Shown in pieces: positions 1 to 12,227 of a stretch of DNA of 64,000 nt. Under the pieces are notes generated by a model. The model ran no database searches. It worked only from the letters and a program-made list of their open reading frames with translations, and was not told where the DNA came from. Source of the stretch: Chondrosia reniformis (lineage: Eukaryota; Porifera; Demospongiae; Chondrillida; Chondrillidae); NCBI GenBank assembly GCA_947172415.1, contig OX359189.1, positions 4,230,501 through 4,294,500 of the forward strand. The letters are read 5' to 3'. The first letter of the stretch is position 1. The number at the start of each line of letters is the position of its first letter. The position numbers were made by a program, and so were the translations under genes.

Positions 1-427
1 GTTGTATGTACTAGTTGTACGTACTAGCACTGGTTATATTTACTATTTGTAGGTATCAGTTGTATGTTCTAATTGCATGAACTAATTTTATGTACTAGTT
101 GTATGTACTGGTTATATACTAGTTGTATGTATTAGTTGTATAAACTAGTGGTATGTACTAGTTGTGTGTATTAACTGTATGTATTAGTTATGTACTAGTT
201 GCATGTGCTAGTTCTAATATGTACCAGTAGTAGTAATATTTACTAGTTGTAGGTACTAGTTTTATGAACTACTTGTATGTACTAGTACTAATACTAGATA
301 TATTCAGTAGTTGTAATAGTTGGAGGTCTAGTTTGATGTACTTGTTATATATACTATTTATATGTACCAGTTATATGTGAATGTTCTAGTCATAGGTACT
401 AATTGTAAGTACAAATTGAATGAACCA
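1..427 (+). repeat. 13-bp minisatellite, left arm, outer block
   Basis: Degenerate tandem copies of GTATGTACTAGTT, an AT-rich 13-mer whose ACTAGT core is a palindrome. Copies vary by substitutions and by small length changes. No gene is visible here. The block ends where a fragment of the 123-bp satellite begins. Confidence 0.92.
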
Positions 428-576
428 GCGTACCAAAGACCGTTCCTAGGATAAAAATGGCGGCCGAACTCGATAAAAGTGTCCCCGAAGCCCTACGACT
501 TATCTCCGAGTTAAAATGGCTGGCGATTTCAAACATATAGGCTATGAATATGTAATGAAGACTGTTCCTAGGATAA
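428..576 (+). repeat. Isolated 123-bp satellite fragment, left outer island
   Basis: About 1.2 monomers of the same 123-bp satellite that fills the central region, recognisable by the blocks AAAAATGGCGGCC, CCCCGAAG, TACGAC and GACCGTTCCTAGGATAA. It stands alone inside the minisatellite and is interrupted at 577 by a mobile element. A matching island lies in inverted orientation at 57,873-58,065. Confidence 0.85.
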
Positions 577-968
577 CAAGTAGTTCGAGTTTAAAAACTC
601 GTGGGGCTACTGCCCCACAAATTTACTGAAACTACTTGGCCGCATCGTTGGGCTTTGACATATTACTCTTAATCCTAACGATTGAGGATGCTTAAGTGTC
701 CTAAAAATTATAAATAGCGACAGAAAAGCTTCGTTAACTAAAGCTTCCTGAACGCCACCATTTGCAAAAACGATGTATTGACGTATAAATTAAGTGTTAC
801 AATAGTTGCATATGAACTCATATTATACATCTATCGACGTATAAAATGTGTTATAATAGTTGCGTATGAACTCGTATTATATATATATATGTATATATAT
901 CCGTAACATGAAGCCATACATAAATCGCGTTTTGAAAACAATAGAGGGGGCTTCCTGTGGCAGCCCCT
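577..968 (+). mobile_element. Hairpin-headed non-autonomous element, copy 1 (left arm)
   Basis: This is a 392-bp insertion in the 123-bp satellite. The 'head' at 577-638 folds into a branched hairpin: outer stem CAAGTAGTT (577-585) with AACTACTTG (630-638), an inner hairpin CGAGTTT/AAACTCG (586-601), and a second inner hairpin around GTGGGGC/GCCCCAC (601-618). The body holds a roughly 56-bp tandem duplication (repeats starting at 781 and 837) and a TA microsatellite (about 878-900). The tail ends in a GC-rich inverted repeat (GGGGGCT...AGCCCC, about 946-967). The satellite resumes with AAAAATGG at 969; a total of 7 A against 5 expected fits a 2-bp AA duplication but does not prove one. No coding capacity is seen. 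The class is uncertain; a Helentron/DINE-like element is one possibility because of the terminal hairpin, internal microsatellite and lack of ORF. Confidence 0.7.
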
Positions 969-1010
969 AAAAATGGCTGCCGAACTTTATTAAAGGGTCC
1001 CCTCTTTGTA
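969..1010 (+). repeat. Remainder of the left outer satellite island
   Basis: The 123-bp satellite resumes after the element with AAAAATGGCTGCCGAAC and TTAAAGGGTCCCC, then passes into minisatellite. The same junction, including a shared TTGTATTATTTATA run, is found reverse-complemented near 57,430-57,469, which confirms that the arms are homologous here. Confidence 0.85.
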
Positions 1011-4000
1011 TTATTTATATGTACTAGTTATATTTTTATGTATCAGTTATATGTAGTAGGTGTTTGTACTATTTATATGTACTAGTTACATTTTTATGTA
1101 TTAGTTATATGTAGTAGGTGTGTGTACTAGTTATATGTACTAGTTGTATGATATACTAGTTCTGTGTTCTAGTTGTATGTACTAGTTGAATGGACTAGTT
1201 GTAGGTTCTTGTACTAGTTATACTTGGTACTAGGAAGGTACTTGTTCTATGTACTAGTTGTATGTACTAGTTTTATGAACTAGATGTATGTACTAGTTGC
1301 ACGTACTATTTATAATAATTGGATATATGTGTATGTACTAGTTATATGTAGTAGGTGAATGTACTAGTTGCTTTTACTTGTATGTAGTAGCTATCTACTA
1401 TTTGTACATACAAGTTGTACGTTCTAATATTCTGTACTCGTTCTATGAGCTAGTTGTATATACTAGTTTCTAGTTGTATATACTAGTTGTATGTACTAGG
1501 TGCATGTACTATGTGTATGTACTATTTATAAGCACCAGTTAAATGTGTATGTACTAGTTATATGCTTGTGTACTAGTTATCTCTACTAGTTGTATGCACT
1601 AGCTGTATGCACTAGTTGTATGAACTATTTATAATTTCTAGGTATATGTGTATGTACTAGTCCTTTGTACTAGTTGTATGTACGGCTTATATGTATTTGT
1701 TATATTTGTATGAACTAGATATATGTACTAGTAGATCGTATTATCTATATGTACTATTTATATGTGTATGTACCAGTTATATGTACTAGCTGTATGTACT
1801 TGCTGTATATACTAATTGCATGTACTAGTTGTATGTACTAGTACTCGTTATATTTACTAGTTGTAGGTACTAGGTTTAGGAACTAGTTGTATGTGGTAGT
1901 TGTATGTACTAGATATGAACCAGTTGTATTTACTAGTTGTATGTACTAGTTGTATGTACTAGATATATGTAGTAGTTGTGTGTACTAGTTACATGCACTA
2001 GTTGTATGTATAAGTTGTATGTAGTAGTTGTATGAAGAAGTTTTATGTACTAGATGTATGTCCTAGTTGTAGGTTCTAATACTAGTTATGCTAATTACCA
2101 GGGAAGTACTAGTTTTATGTGCTATATACTAGTTGTCCGTACTAGTTGTGTGTAGTAATTATATGTATTACATGCAAGTAACAGTTGTGGGTAATTGTAT
2201 GTACTATTGTTATGGACTAGTTATGTGTATAAGTACTATTCATATGTAGTAGTTATATGTACTAGTTGAGTGTAATTGTTGTATGTACTGGTTGTATGAA
2301 CTACTTCTCTGAACTCGTTATATTTGTATGTACTAGATGCATGCACTATTTATATGTACTAGATGTAGGTAATAGTTGTATGTACTAGTTGTATGTATGA
2401 GTTGTATGTTTTAAATATAGGTTCAAATACTAGTTTTACTAGGACCTAGGTAGGCACTAGTTGTTTGTACTAGATACTAGTTGTATGTATTAGTTATATG
2501 TACTAGTTATGTGCGAGTTGTATGTATTAGTTGCACGTATATAAGAGTTGTATGTAGTAGCTATCTACTAGTTGTATATACAAGTTGTACATTCTAGTAT
2601 TATGTACTCATTCTATGAAATACTTGTATGTACTAGTTTCTAGTTATATGTAATATTTTTTTGAACTCTTCGTATGTACTATGGGTATGTACTATTCATA
2701 AGTACCAGTTATATGTGTATGTACTAGTTATATGTTTGTGTATTAGTACTGGTTATATATATGTGTACTAGTTATATGTACTAGTTGTATGTACTAGTTG
2801 CATGTACTAGTTGTATGTACTAATTTTATGAACTAGTTGTATACACTAGTTCTATGCACTAGCACTAGTTATATTTACTAATTGTATGTACTAGTTGTGT
2901 GTACTAGATATGAACCAGTTGTATGTACAAGTTTTATCCACTAGGTGTTTGTACTAGCTATATATTAGTTGTATTTATTATTTATATGTACCAGTTGTAT
3001 GCACTAGTTGTATGTACTATGTGTGTACTATTTATGTGTACTAATTCTATGCACTTGATGTATGTACCAGTTGTATATACTAGTTGTAGGTTCCAGTACT
3101 AGTTATACTAGTTACTAGGTAGGTACTAGTTGTTTGTACTATTTATATGTACCAATTGTATGTAGTAGTTATATGTACTAGTTGAATGTAATTGTTGTAT
3201 GTACTAGTTGTATATACTTTTTATAAGCACTAGTTGTATGTACTGGTTGTATGAACTACTTATATGAACTCGTTATATTTGTATGTACTAGATATATGTA
3301 CTAGTTTTATGTACTAGATATATGTAGTAGTTGTATGTACTAGTTATACGTACTAGTTGTACTTACTATTTATATTCACTAAATATATGTGTATGAACTA
3401 GCTGTATGTATATACTGGTTGTATATGCTAATTGCACGTACTAGATGTAAGTACTATTACTATATAGTTATATTTACTAGTTTTAGGTGCTAGTTGTATG
3501 TATTAGTTGTATTTATTAGAAGTATGTACTAGTTATATGTTCAAATTATTAGTTGTATGAACTAGTTATATGTACTAGGTTGTAGTTGTAGGCACTAGTT
3601 TTATGTACTACTTATATGTAATATGCGTATGTACTATTTATATGTACTAGTTAAATTTTTATGTATGAGTTATATGTAGTAGGTGTGTGTACTAGTTATA
3701 CGCACTAGTTGCAAGTACTGGTTGTATTCACTAGTTGTATGGACTAGTACTAGCCATATTTACTAGTTGTAGGTACTAGTTGTATGTGGTAGTTGTATGT
3801 AGTAGTTCTATGTACAAATTGTATGAACTAGTTTTGTGTTCTATTTGTATGTATATACTAGTTGTTTGTACCAGCTTTGTACTAGTTGTATGTTCTAGTT
3901 GTATGTACTAGTTTTATGTACTTGTTGTAGATTCTTGTACATGTTATAATAGGTACTAGGAAGGTACTAGTTGTATGTACTAGAAACTAGTTTTATGTAC

Positions 4001-7000
4001 TAGTTGTATGTACTAGTTTATGAACTAGTTGTATATAGTAGTTGAGTTGTATTTACAATTTGCATGTACTAGTTATATGTTTGTGAACTAGTTATAAGTA
4101 CTAGTTGTATGCACTAGCTGTATGTACTAGGTGTATGCACTAGATATGAATCAGTTGTATGTACAAGTTGTATGTACTAGTTGTATGCACTAGATATGAA
4201 TCAGTTGTATGCACAAGTTGTATATACTAGTTTTATGCTCTAGATGTATGTATTATTTACATGTATTAGTTATATGTAGTAGTTGTGTGGACCAGTTATA
4301 TGTGCTAGTTGTACCTATTGGTTGTATATTCTATTTGTATGCACTATTTGTATGTTCTAGTTTTAGGTTCTAAGACTAGTTATACTATGTACTAGGGAAG
4401 TACTAGTTGTATGTGCTTAATACTAGTTGTACCCACTGGTTGTATGATCTAATTATATGTATTAGATGTATGGACAAGTTGTGGGTAATTGTTGTATGTA
4501 CTAGTTATATGTATTAGTTGTATGTACTAATTGTATGTACTTTACCAGTTGTTTGTACTAGAACTAGTTATATTTACTAGTTTTAGGTACTAATTATATG
4601 TACTTTTTGTATGTGCAAGTAGTATATACAAGTTATGTTTGCTAGTTGTAAGTACTAGTTGAACGTCCTATGTTCTAGTTATAGGCACTATTTTTATGTA
4701 CTAATTATTATGTACTAGTTGCATGTACTAGTTGTATGTATCAGTTTTATGTAGTCCTTCTATGCACTAGTTCTATGTACTTGGTTATTGTACTACTTGT
4801 ATGTTCTAATTGTATGAACTAGTTTTATGTACTAATTGGAAGTACTTTCTAGTACTAGTGATATGAACTAGTGTTAGGACTAGTTGAATGTACTGGTTGT
4901 ATACACTAATTGTGTATACTAGTTGTGTGCACTAGTTGTATGAACTAGTTATATGTACTAGTTGTATGTACTAGTTGTGTTTACTAGTTGTATGTACAAG
5001 TCGTGTGTACTAGTTTTATGTACTAGTAGTGTGTACTCATTGCCACCTGTGTGTACTAGTTTTATGTACTAGTTTATATACTAGTACTAGTCATATTTAC
5101 TAGATGTATGAACTAGTTGAATGTACTAGTTTTATGTGCATGTTCTGGTTATATGTTCTAGTTGTATGTACAAGTTGTATGTACTAGTTGTATGTACTCG
5201 GTGTTTGTACTAGCTATATTTTCTATACATTTTATTAACTAGTTGTATGTACTAGTACTAGTTATATTTACTAGTTGTAGGTACAAATTATATGTACTAA
5301 TATAGGCTGTGTGTACAAGTTATATATATGTGTATGGACTATTTGTATGTACTTGTACTAGTAAGCTTGAATACTAGTTAATCTATTTACTAAGTAGGCA
5401 CTAGTAAAATATAATACTAGTTGGAGTTCTAGTTTAATGTCCTAGTTGTATGTACTATTTACATGTACTAATTTAATGTGTATGTTTCAATCCTAGGTAC
5501 TAGTTGTAAATACAAGTTGTATGAAGTAGTTGTTAGCCAAGTTGTATGTGCTAGTTGTATGTACTAGTTGTTTGTACTAGTTATATGTATTACTTGTTTG
5601 TACTTGTTATACGTACTAGTAGAATGTACTAGTAGTGTGTACTAGTTGTAGGTACTAGTTTTATGTTATAGTTGTATGTACTAGTTGTATGCTCTAGTGG
5701 TATGTACCAGATGCATGTACTATTTATATGGACCAGTTATATGTGAATATACTAGTTATATGTAGTAGTTGGTGTCTACTAGTTTTATGTTATGGTTGTA
5801 TGTACTAGTTGTGTGTACTAGTTGTGTGTACCACTTAAATGTACTAGTTGTATGAACTAGGTATATGTACTTGTTATTAGTTCCATGTACTAGTTGTGGG
5901 CACTAATTTGATGTACTAGTTGTATTTACTAGTTGTATGTACTAATTATATGTACTAGTTGTAGGTTCTGGTATTAGCAAAACTTGTTACTAAGTAGGTA
6001 CTATTTGTATGTACAAATACTAGTTATATGTACTAGTTGTAGGTTCTGGTATTAGCAAAACTAGTTACTAAGTAGGTACTATTTGTATGTACAAGTACTA
6101 GTTATATTAACTAGTTATAGGTACTGGATATATGTACTAGTTGAATGTAATAGTTATATGTACTAATTGCTTATTATAATTCTATATAATAGTTGTATGT
6201 ACTAGTTATGTACTAGTTGTATGAACTAGTTGTATGTAGTAGTTGTTTTAACTAGTGGCGTGTACTTGTACTGGTAATATTTACTAACTGTAGGCACTAG
6301 TTGTTTGTACTAGTTGTACATACTAGGACTAGTTATATTTACCAGTTGTAGGTTATAGTTGGATGTACTAGTTGAATGCAATAGTTGTATGTACTAATTA
6401 TATGTACTAGTTGAATGTACTAGTTGTATGAACTAGTTATGCACTAGTTGTGTGTACAAGTTGCATGTAATAACTGTATGTATTAGTTATGTACTAGTTG
6501 TATGTACTAGTTCTAATAACTAGTTGTAAGTACTAGGTGTATATACTAATTGTATGTAGTAGTTGTATGTAGCAGTTGTACGTCTAGTTGTATGAACAAG
6601 TTGTATGTACTAGTACTAATTATATTCAGTAGTTGAATTAGTTGGAGGTCTAGTTTGATGTACTAGTTGTATGTACTGTTTATATGTACCAGTTATATGT
6701 GAATGTTCTAGTCATAAGTACTAATTGTAAGTACAAATTGTAAGAACTAGTTTTTACTACTAATTGTATGTGCAAGTAGTATGAACTAGTTGTATATACT
6801 AGTTGTTTGTACTAGTTGTACGTACTGGTTGTATGTACTAGTTGTATGTACTAGGTGTATGTAGTAGTTGTATGTACTAGTTATGTACTAGTTATATGAA
6901 CTAGTTTTGTGCCCTAATTGAATGTACTACTTGTATGTACTAGTTGTATGTACTATTTGTATGTCCTAGTTGTATGTACTAGGTCTATGTACTAGTTGCA

Positions 7001-10000
7001 AGTACTAATTATATATAATAATTGTATGTACCATTTTTATGTACTAGTTATGTACTAGCTGTATGTACTGGCTGTATGTACTAGTAGTATTAACTAGTGG
7101 TATGTACTAGTACTGGTAATATTTACTAACTGTAGGCACTAGTTGTATGTACTAGTTGTACGTACTAGGTGTATGAACTATTTATGTGTACTAGTTGTAA
7201 GTTCTAGTAGTAGTAACACTAGATACTAAGTAGGTATTAGTTGTATGTACAAGTTCTAGTTATATTAACTATTTGTAGGTACTAGTTATATGTACTGGTT
7301 GAATGTTATAGTTGCATGTACTAATTCTATATTATAATTGTATGTACCAGTTGTATGTACTAGTTATGTCATAGCTGTATGTACTAGTTGTATGTACTAG
7401 TAGTATTAACTTGTGGTATGTACTAGTACTGGTAATATTTACTAACTGTAGGCACTAGTTGCACTGGTTTTATTTACTAGTTGTAGGTACTAGTTGCATG
7501 GACTTGTTGAATGTTATAGTTGTATGTACTAATTGTATGTACTAGTTGTATGTACTAGTTGTAAGAACTAGTTATGTACTAGTTGTAGGTAGTAGTTGTA
7601 TTAACTACTTGTATGTAATAATACTGGTGATATTTACTAGTTGGATATACTAGTTGTAAGTACCAGTTGTATGTACTAGTAGAAGTTATGTTTACTAGTT
7701 GTAGGTATTAGTAGCATTTACTAGTTGTATGGAGTAGTTGTATGTTCTAATTGTATGAACTAGTTGTATGTACCACTTGTATGGACTAGTTATATACTAG
7801 GTGTATGTACTTGTTGTGTGTACTAGTAGTATGTACTAGTTGTATGTACTAGGTGTATGTACTAGTTATGTGTACTAGTTGTAGGCAATAGTACTAGTAA
7901 TACTAGATAATAAGTAGGTATTAGTTTAATGTACAAGTACTAGTTATATTAAATATTTGTAGGTACTACTTATATGTACTAGTCGAATGTAATAGTTGCA
8001 TGTACTAATTGTATATAATAGTTGTATGTACCATTTGTATGTACTAGTTATGTACTAGGTGTATGTAATAGTAGTATGTTCTAGTAGGATTAACTAGTGG
8101 AATGTACTAGTACTTGTAATATATACTAACTGTAGGCACTAGTTGTGTGTACTAGTTGAATGTAATAGTTGTATGAACTAGTTGTATGTAGTAGTACAAG
8201 TAATATTTACTACTTGTAGGTATTAGTTGTATGTCCTAGTGTATGTAGTAGTTGTATGTTTAATTGTATGAACTAGTTTTATGTACTAGTTGTATGTTCT
8301 AGTTATATACTAATGTATGTACTAGTTGTATATATGTACTAGTTGTACGTACTAGCACTGGTTATATTTACTATTTTGTAGGTATTAGTTGTATGTACTA
8401 GTTGTATGTAGTAGTTGTATGGTCTAATTGTATGAACTAGTTTTATGTACTAGTTGTATATACTAGTTATATACTAGTTGTATGTACTAGTTGTGTGTAC
8501 TAGTTGTATGTACTAATAGTTTGTACTAGTTAATTACTAGTTATATGTATAGTTTTATGTACTATTTCTGTGTACTAGTTGTAGGTACTACTTGTATATA
8601 CTACTCGTATGTATTAGTTGTATATACTAGTATATGTACTACTTGTAGATTTTACTACTAGTTATACTAGGTACTAGGTAGGTGCTAGTTGTATCTACTA
8701 GCACTAGTTATGTTTACAAGTTGTACGTACTAGGTGCATGTACTTGTTGAATGTTATAGTTGCATGCACTAATTGTATGTACTAGTTGTATGTACTAGTT
8801 GTGTGTAATTGTTGTATGTACTAGTTCAATGTAGAAGTACTAGCTATATTAACTTGTTGTAGGTACTAGTTTTATGTACCAGTTGTAATACTAGTTGTAT
8901 GTTCTAGTTTTATGCACTATATAGTTGTATCTACTAGTTGTATTTACTAATTGTATGTAGTAGTTTTATGTACTACTTGTAAGAAATAGTTGTATGTATA
9001 TATTAGTTGTAGGTACTAATTGTATATCCTAGTTGTATGTACTAGTTTTATGTACTAGTACTAGTTATATTTACTAGTTGTAAGTATATACTAGTTGTAC
9101 GTACTCAATTGTTTGTAGTAGTTGTATGCACTAATTGCATGGACTAGTTTTATGTACTAGTTGTGTGTAATTGTTGTATGTACTAGTCCTATGCACTGGT
9201 TGTATGTAAAAGTACTAGTTATATTAACTAGTTGTAGGTACTAGTTATATGTACTAGTTGAATGTAATAGTTTCCTGTACTAATTGTATATAATAGTTGT
9301 ATGTACCAGTTGTATGCACTAGTTATGCAGTAGTTGTGTGTACTAGTTGTATGTACTAGTAGGAATAACTAGAGGTATGTACTAGTACCAGTAATATTTA
9401 CAAACTGTAGGCACTAGTTGTATGAACTAGTTGTATGTAGTAGTTGTATGTTCTAACTTAATGAACTAGTTTTATGTACTAGTTGTATGTACTAGTTATA
9501 TACTAGTTGCAGGTATTACTTGTATGTACTAATGGTATGTACTAGTTGTGTGTACTAGTGGTATGTAATAACTGTATGTATTAGTTATGTACTAGTTGCA
9601 GGTACTTGTTCTAATAACTTGTTGTTTGTACTAGTACTGGTAATATTTACTAGTTGTAGGTACTAGTTTTATGCACTAGTTGTATGTACTAGTACATGGT
9701 ATATTTACTAATTATAGGTATTAGTTTTATGTAGTATTTCTGTGTACTAGTTGTATATACTAGTTTCATGTACTACTTGTATGTACTAGTTTTATGGACT
9801 AATTGTATGTACTAATTGTATGTACTATTTATAGGTGCCAGTTTTATGTGTATGTACTAGTTATATGTAGTAGTTGGGTACTAGTTATAGGTACTAGTTG
9901 TAAGTTCTAGTACTAGTAAAACTAGGTACTAAGTAGGTACTAGTTATATGTACTAATTGCTTATACTAGTTGTATGTGCTAGTTGCGTACCAGTTGTATG

Positions 10001-10354
10001 TACAAGTTGTATGTGCTAGTTGGATGAACTAATTGTATGTACTAGTACAAGTTATATTTAATAGTTATATATACTAGTTGTATGCACTAGTACCAGTTAT
10101 ATATATTAGTTATATTTACTAGTTATATTTACTAGTTGTTTGTATTGGTTGTTTGTACTAGTTGTATGCACTAGTTGTATGTATTAGATGTATGTACTTT
10201 TTATGTATTAGGTATAGTAGTTATTTGTACTAGTTATATGTACTAGTTGTATGTAACAGTTATATGTGCTAGAAACTAGTTGTATGTATTAGTTGTATTT
10301 ACTAGTTGTATGTACTAGTTTTATGTGCTATACTAGTTATATTTACTAGTTGTT
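1011..10354 (+). repeat. 13-bp minisatellite, left arm, main block
   Basis: About 9.3 kb of degenerate GTATGTACTAGTT repeats, frequently carrying ACTAGT. A recurrent larger pattern has a TTATATTTACTAGTTGTAGG segment and a GTAGGTTCTAGTACTAG segment followed by TACTAGGTAGG. A local 78-bp (6 x 13) duplication is visible at about 5,961-6,116. Nothing gene-like was found in this stretch; stop codons are dense in all frames because TAG and TAA are built into the repeat. Confidence 0.93.
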
Positions 10355-10720
10355 GGGGCGCCACAGGCGCCCCTATATTGTTTTCAGAAATTATGTTAAC
10401 GTATGGCTTCCTGTTCGTAGTCTTGTATATATATATATATATATATCTGTCAAAAAATGGTGGACGTTCGGCTAGCTTTCGTTTTCTAGCTTAAAATTAG
10501 CTTTCTCTTCCTCAGCGTAGAACAGTGAACGAACGAAATGGACTTAAAAACCACCCTTACTAATACTATGTAACGTAAAGCTTGCGTAAAAACGTTTTCT
10601 ATGAGATATGGCCTTGAAAAATTGACGGCCAACAAGAGTCGATCGGAAATTGGTTAACCGGATATCTATGAGAAGCAGCCAAGTAGTTCGAGTTTACTTA
10701 GGGGCGCCTCGAACTCCTTG
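10355..10720 (-). mobile_element. Hairpin-headed non-autonomous element, copy 3, divergent subfamily
   Basis: This 366-bp insertion in minisatellite has its head at the right end. The tail (10,355-10,373) is a perfect inverted repeat, GGGGCGCC-ACA-GGCGCCCC, followed by TATTGTTTTC as in the other copies. A TA microsatellite lies at about 10,425-10,446, and a segment reading AATGGTGG...GTTCGGCTAGCTTT aligns with the body of copies 1 and 2. The head (10,680-10,720) starts CAAGTAGTTCGAG and closes with CTCGAACTCCTTG. Much of the remaining interior does not match the other copies, so this is a distinct subfamily. It has no counterpart in the opposite arm. Confidence 0.65.
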
Positions 10721-11017
10721 TTTTTACTAGTTGTATGTACTAGTACTAGTTATATTTACCTGTTGCAAGTATATACTAGTTGTGTGTACTCAATTGTATG
10801 TAGTGGTTGTGTGTACAATTGTATGTACTGGTTTTATGTACTAGTTGTGTGTAATTGTTGTATGTACTAGTTATATTTACTAGTTGTATTTACTAAACAT
10901 ATTTAGTAGTTGTATATATGTTCCAGTTGTATGTACCACTTGTGTGTACTATATAGTTATATGTAGTAGTTGTATGCACTAGTTGTATGTACTAGTTGTA
11001 TGTAATAGTTGTATGTA
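10721..11017 (+). repeat. 13-bp minisatellite, left arm, inner block
   Basis: About 300 bp of GTATGTACTAGTT-type repeats between the hairpin-headed element and the gene-like fragment. No gene is seen. Confidence 0.9.
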
Positions 11018-11320
11018 CAAACCATTAGAAATGATTAGCACACATGATTTCAGAAAAGAAGAGGCAACCATACGCAACTACAATTTACTGGATTAGATAT
11101 ATGCTCAATTTCTTACTATTGTGATCTGCCGTGACATGCCTAAGAGGATCCAGACACTAATCCAAAAAGCTAAGTGTACCAGATTTTATCGAGCTAACAA
11201 ATTTTGAGGCTAGAATCTGACATTGTTTTTATATTTACATAAACTTATCCAACTATAAATCTATTATCTATATATAGTCATATTATTGTACAATTATCTT
11301 ATTATAATAAAATGGTTAAC
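11018..11320 (+). pseudogene. Decayed gene-like fragment, left copy
   Basis: A non-repetitive segment that is the inverted counterpart of 44,815-45,084. Read in the frame that is open in the right copy, it keeps recognisable peptide blocks (HDFRKEEATIRNYN, TLIQKAKCTR), but has a stop in place of a glutamate (GATTAGATA against GATGAGATG) and a second stop at AATTTTGAG. It also carries about 30 extra bases (around 11,210-11,240) absent from the right copy. I do not recognise the protein family. It may be a captured exon, a transposon remnant or non-coding sequence with a chance frame. Confidence 0.55.
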
Positions 11321-11322
11321 TA

Positions 11323-12091
11323 CAGTGGAACCTCCTATAACGGACTGCCTGAATAGCGGAAACCTCTCTACTACAGACATTTTTCTGTGGCCCGAATAGT
11401 TGTCATAGGATTCCATACTTACGTAACCTCCGAATAACGAAATCTCTATATCCCGTATAACGAACGCTAAAGAAATGATATAGCCCCAATAAAACCTCTA
11501 TGAAACGGAAAAGATGTAAAATCGTATTAAAATGAATTATATAAAGATAGATCGCACGACTCCGCGCTAACTCGGCGTCAAAGTGCCCACTGTTAACATC
11601 CTTCCTGTGACGATCTAGACTCATTTAGTGCCGCGGCCGTCTAGCCTTGTGGACCACACCCCTGAAAGGTTCGAAGAACTGCCAGGGGTCTGGTTCACGT
11701 TCACAAGACTAGACGCCGTCATGCCTCCTTTTTCAATTTGGCATTACTGGGACGCGAACGAAACTAGGTATTGGATGTAGTTACCACTTTTTGTATTAAC
11801 AGTAGTAAAAGTCAAACAAGTTTGGACACTATTTTTTGGCAGGATCTAACCTTCTTTGGTATCTTGTTTTCTTTAGCATAACACTATATACTATATTATT
11901 GTAGTAACTGTTACAATAGTTTTGGTTTATCATTATAGCCTTTATAAACTGTCATTTTGGTTTAGTGTTAATCATATATATTCATATTTATATATTCATT
12001 GACTTCAATGAAAACCTCTGAATAGTGGAAACCTCTGTATAACATCCATTCTTTCAGTTCCCAAAGTGTCCGTTGTAGAGAGGTTCCACTG
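11323..12091 (+). mobile_element. Pogo/Tigger-like non-autonomous DNA transposon, 769 bp, TA target site
   Basis: Terminal inverted repeats start CAGTGGAACCTC at 11,323 and end GAGGTTCCACTG at 12,091, with AACGGAC matched further in (about 24 bp in all). TA dinucleotides flank it at 11,321-11,322 and 12,092-12,093. Sub-terminal copies of an AACCTCT...AACGGA-like motif recur inside both ends (e.g. near 11,355, 11,445 and 12,015), as is common in pogo-related elements. The opposite arm at about 44,811-44,820 has the unoccupied sequence GGTTAACTAGTTGT (as complement), giving a direct empty site with one TA. A 73-codon minus-strand frame at 11,403-11,624 has no visible transposase motif, so the element looks non-autonomous. 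An imperfect 76-bp hairpin lies at 11,639-11,714. The family assignment rests on TIR sequence and TA duplication only; strand is arbitrary. Confidence 0.85.
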
Positions 12092-12093
12092 TA

Positions 12094-12227
12094 GTTGTAT
12101 GTACTAGTTGTATGTACTAGTTGTAGTACTAGTTGTAGTACTAGTTGTATGTATATACTAGTTGTATGTACTACTTGTATATACTACTTGTATGTACTAG
12201 TTGTATGTAGTAGTTGTGTGTTGTATA
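12094..12227 (+). repeat. 13-bp minisatellite, left arm, block next to the 123-bp satellite
   Basis: A short stretch of TACTAGTTGTATG repeats between the transposon and the satellite array. The transition near 12,228 (TATAGCCGAACC) matches the reverse complement of the transition near 44,677 (TGTAGCCAAACC). Confidence 0.88.

Noticed and set aside
10306-10494. 62-codon open frame across the hairpin-headed element boundary
   Set aside because: It spans minisatellite, the tail hairpin and a TA microsatellite; the Tyr/Ile run comes from the microsatellite.
1-11017. Telomere or subtelomere repeat
   Set aside because: The 13-mer GTATGTACTAGTT lacks the G-run of telomeric repeats, and no TTAGGG-like array is present.
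11403-11624. 73-codon minus-strand frame inside the pogo-like element as a transposase
   Set aside because: Too short, with no helix-turn-helix or DDE motif visible; treated as a chance frame in a non-autonomous element.
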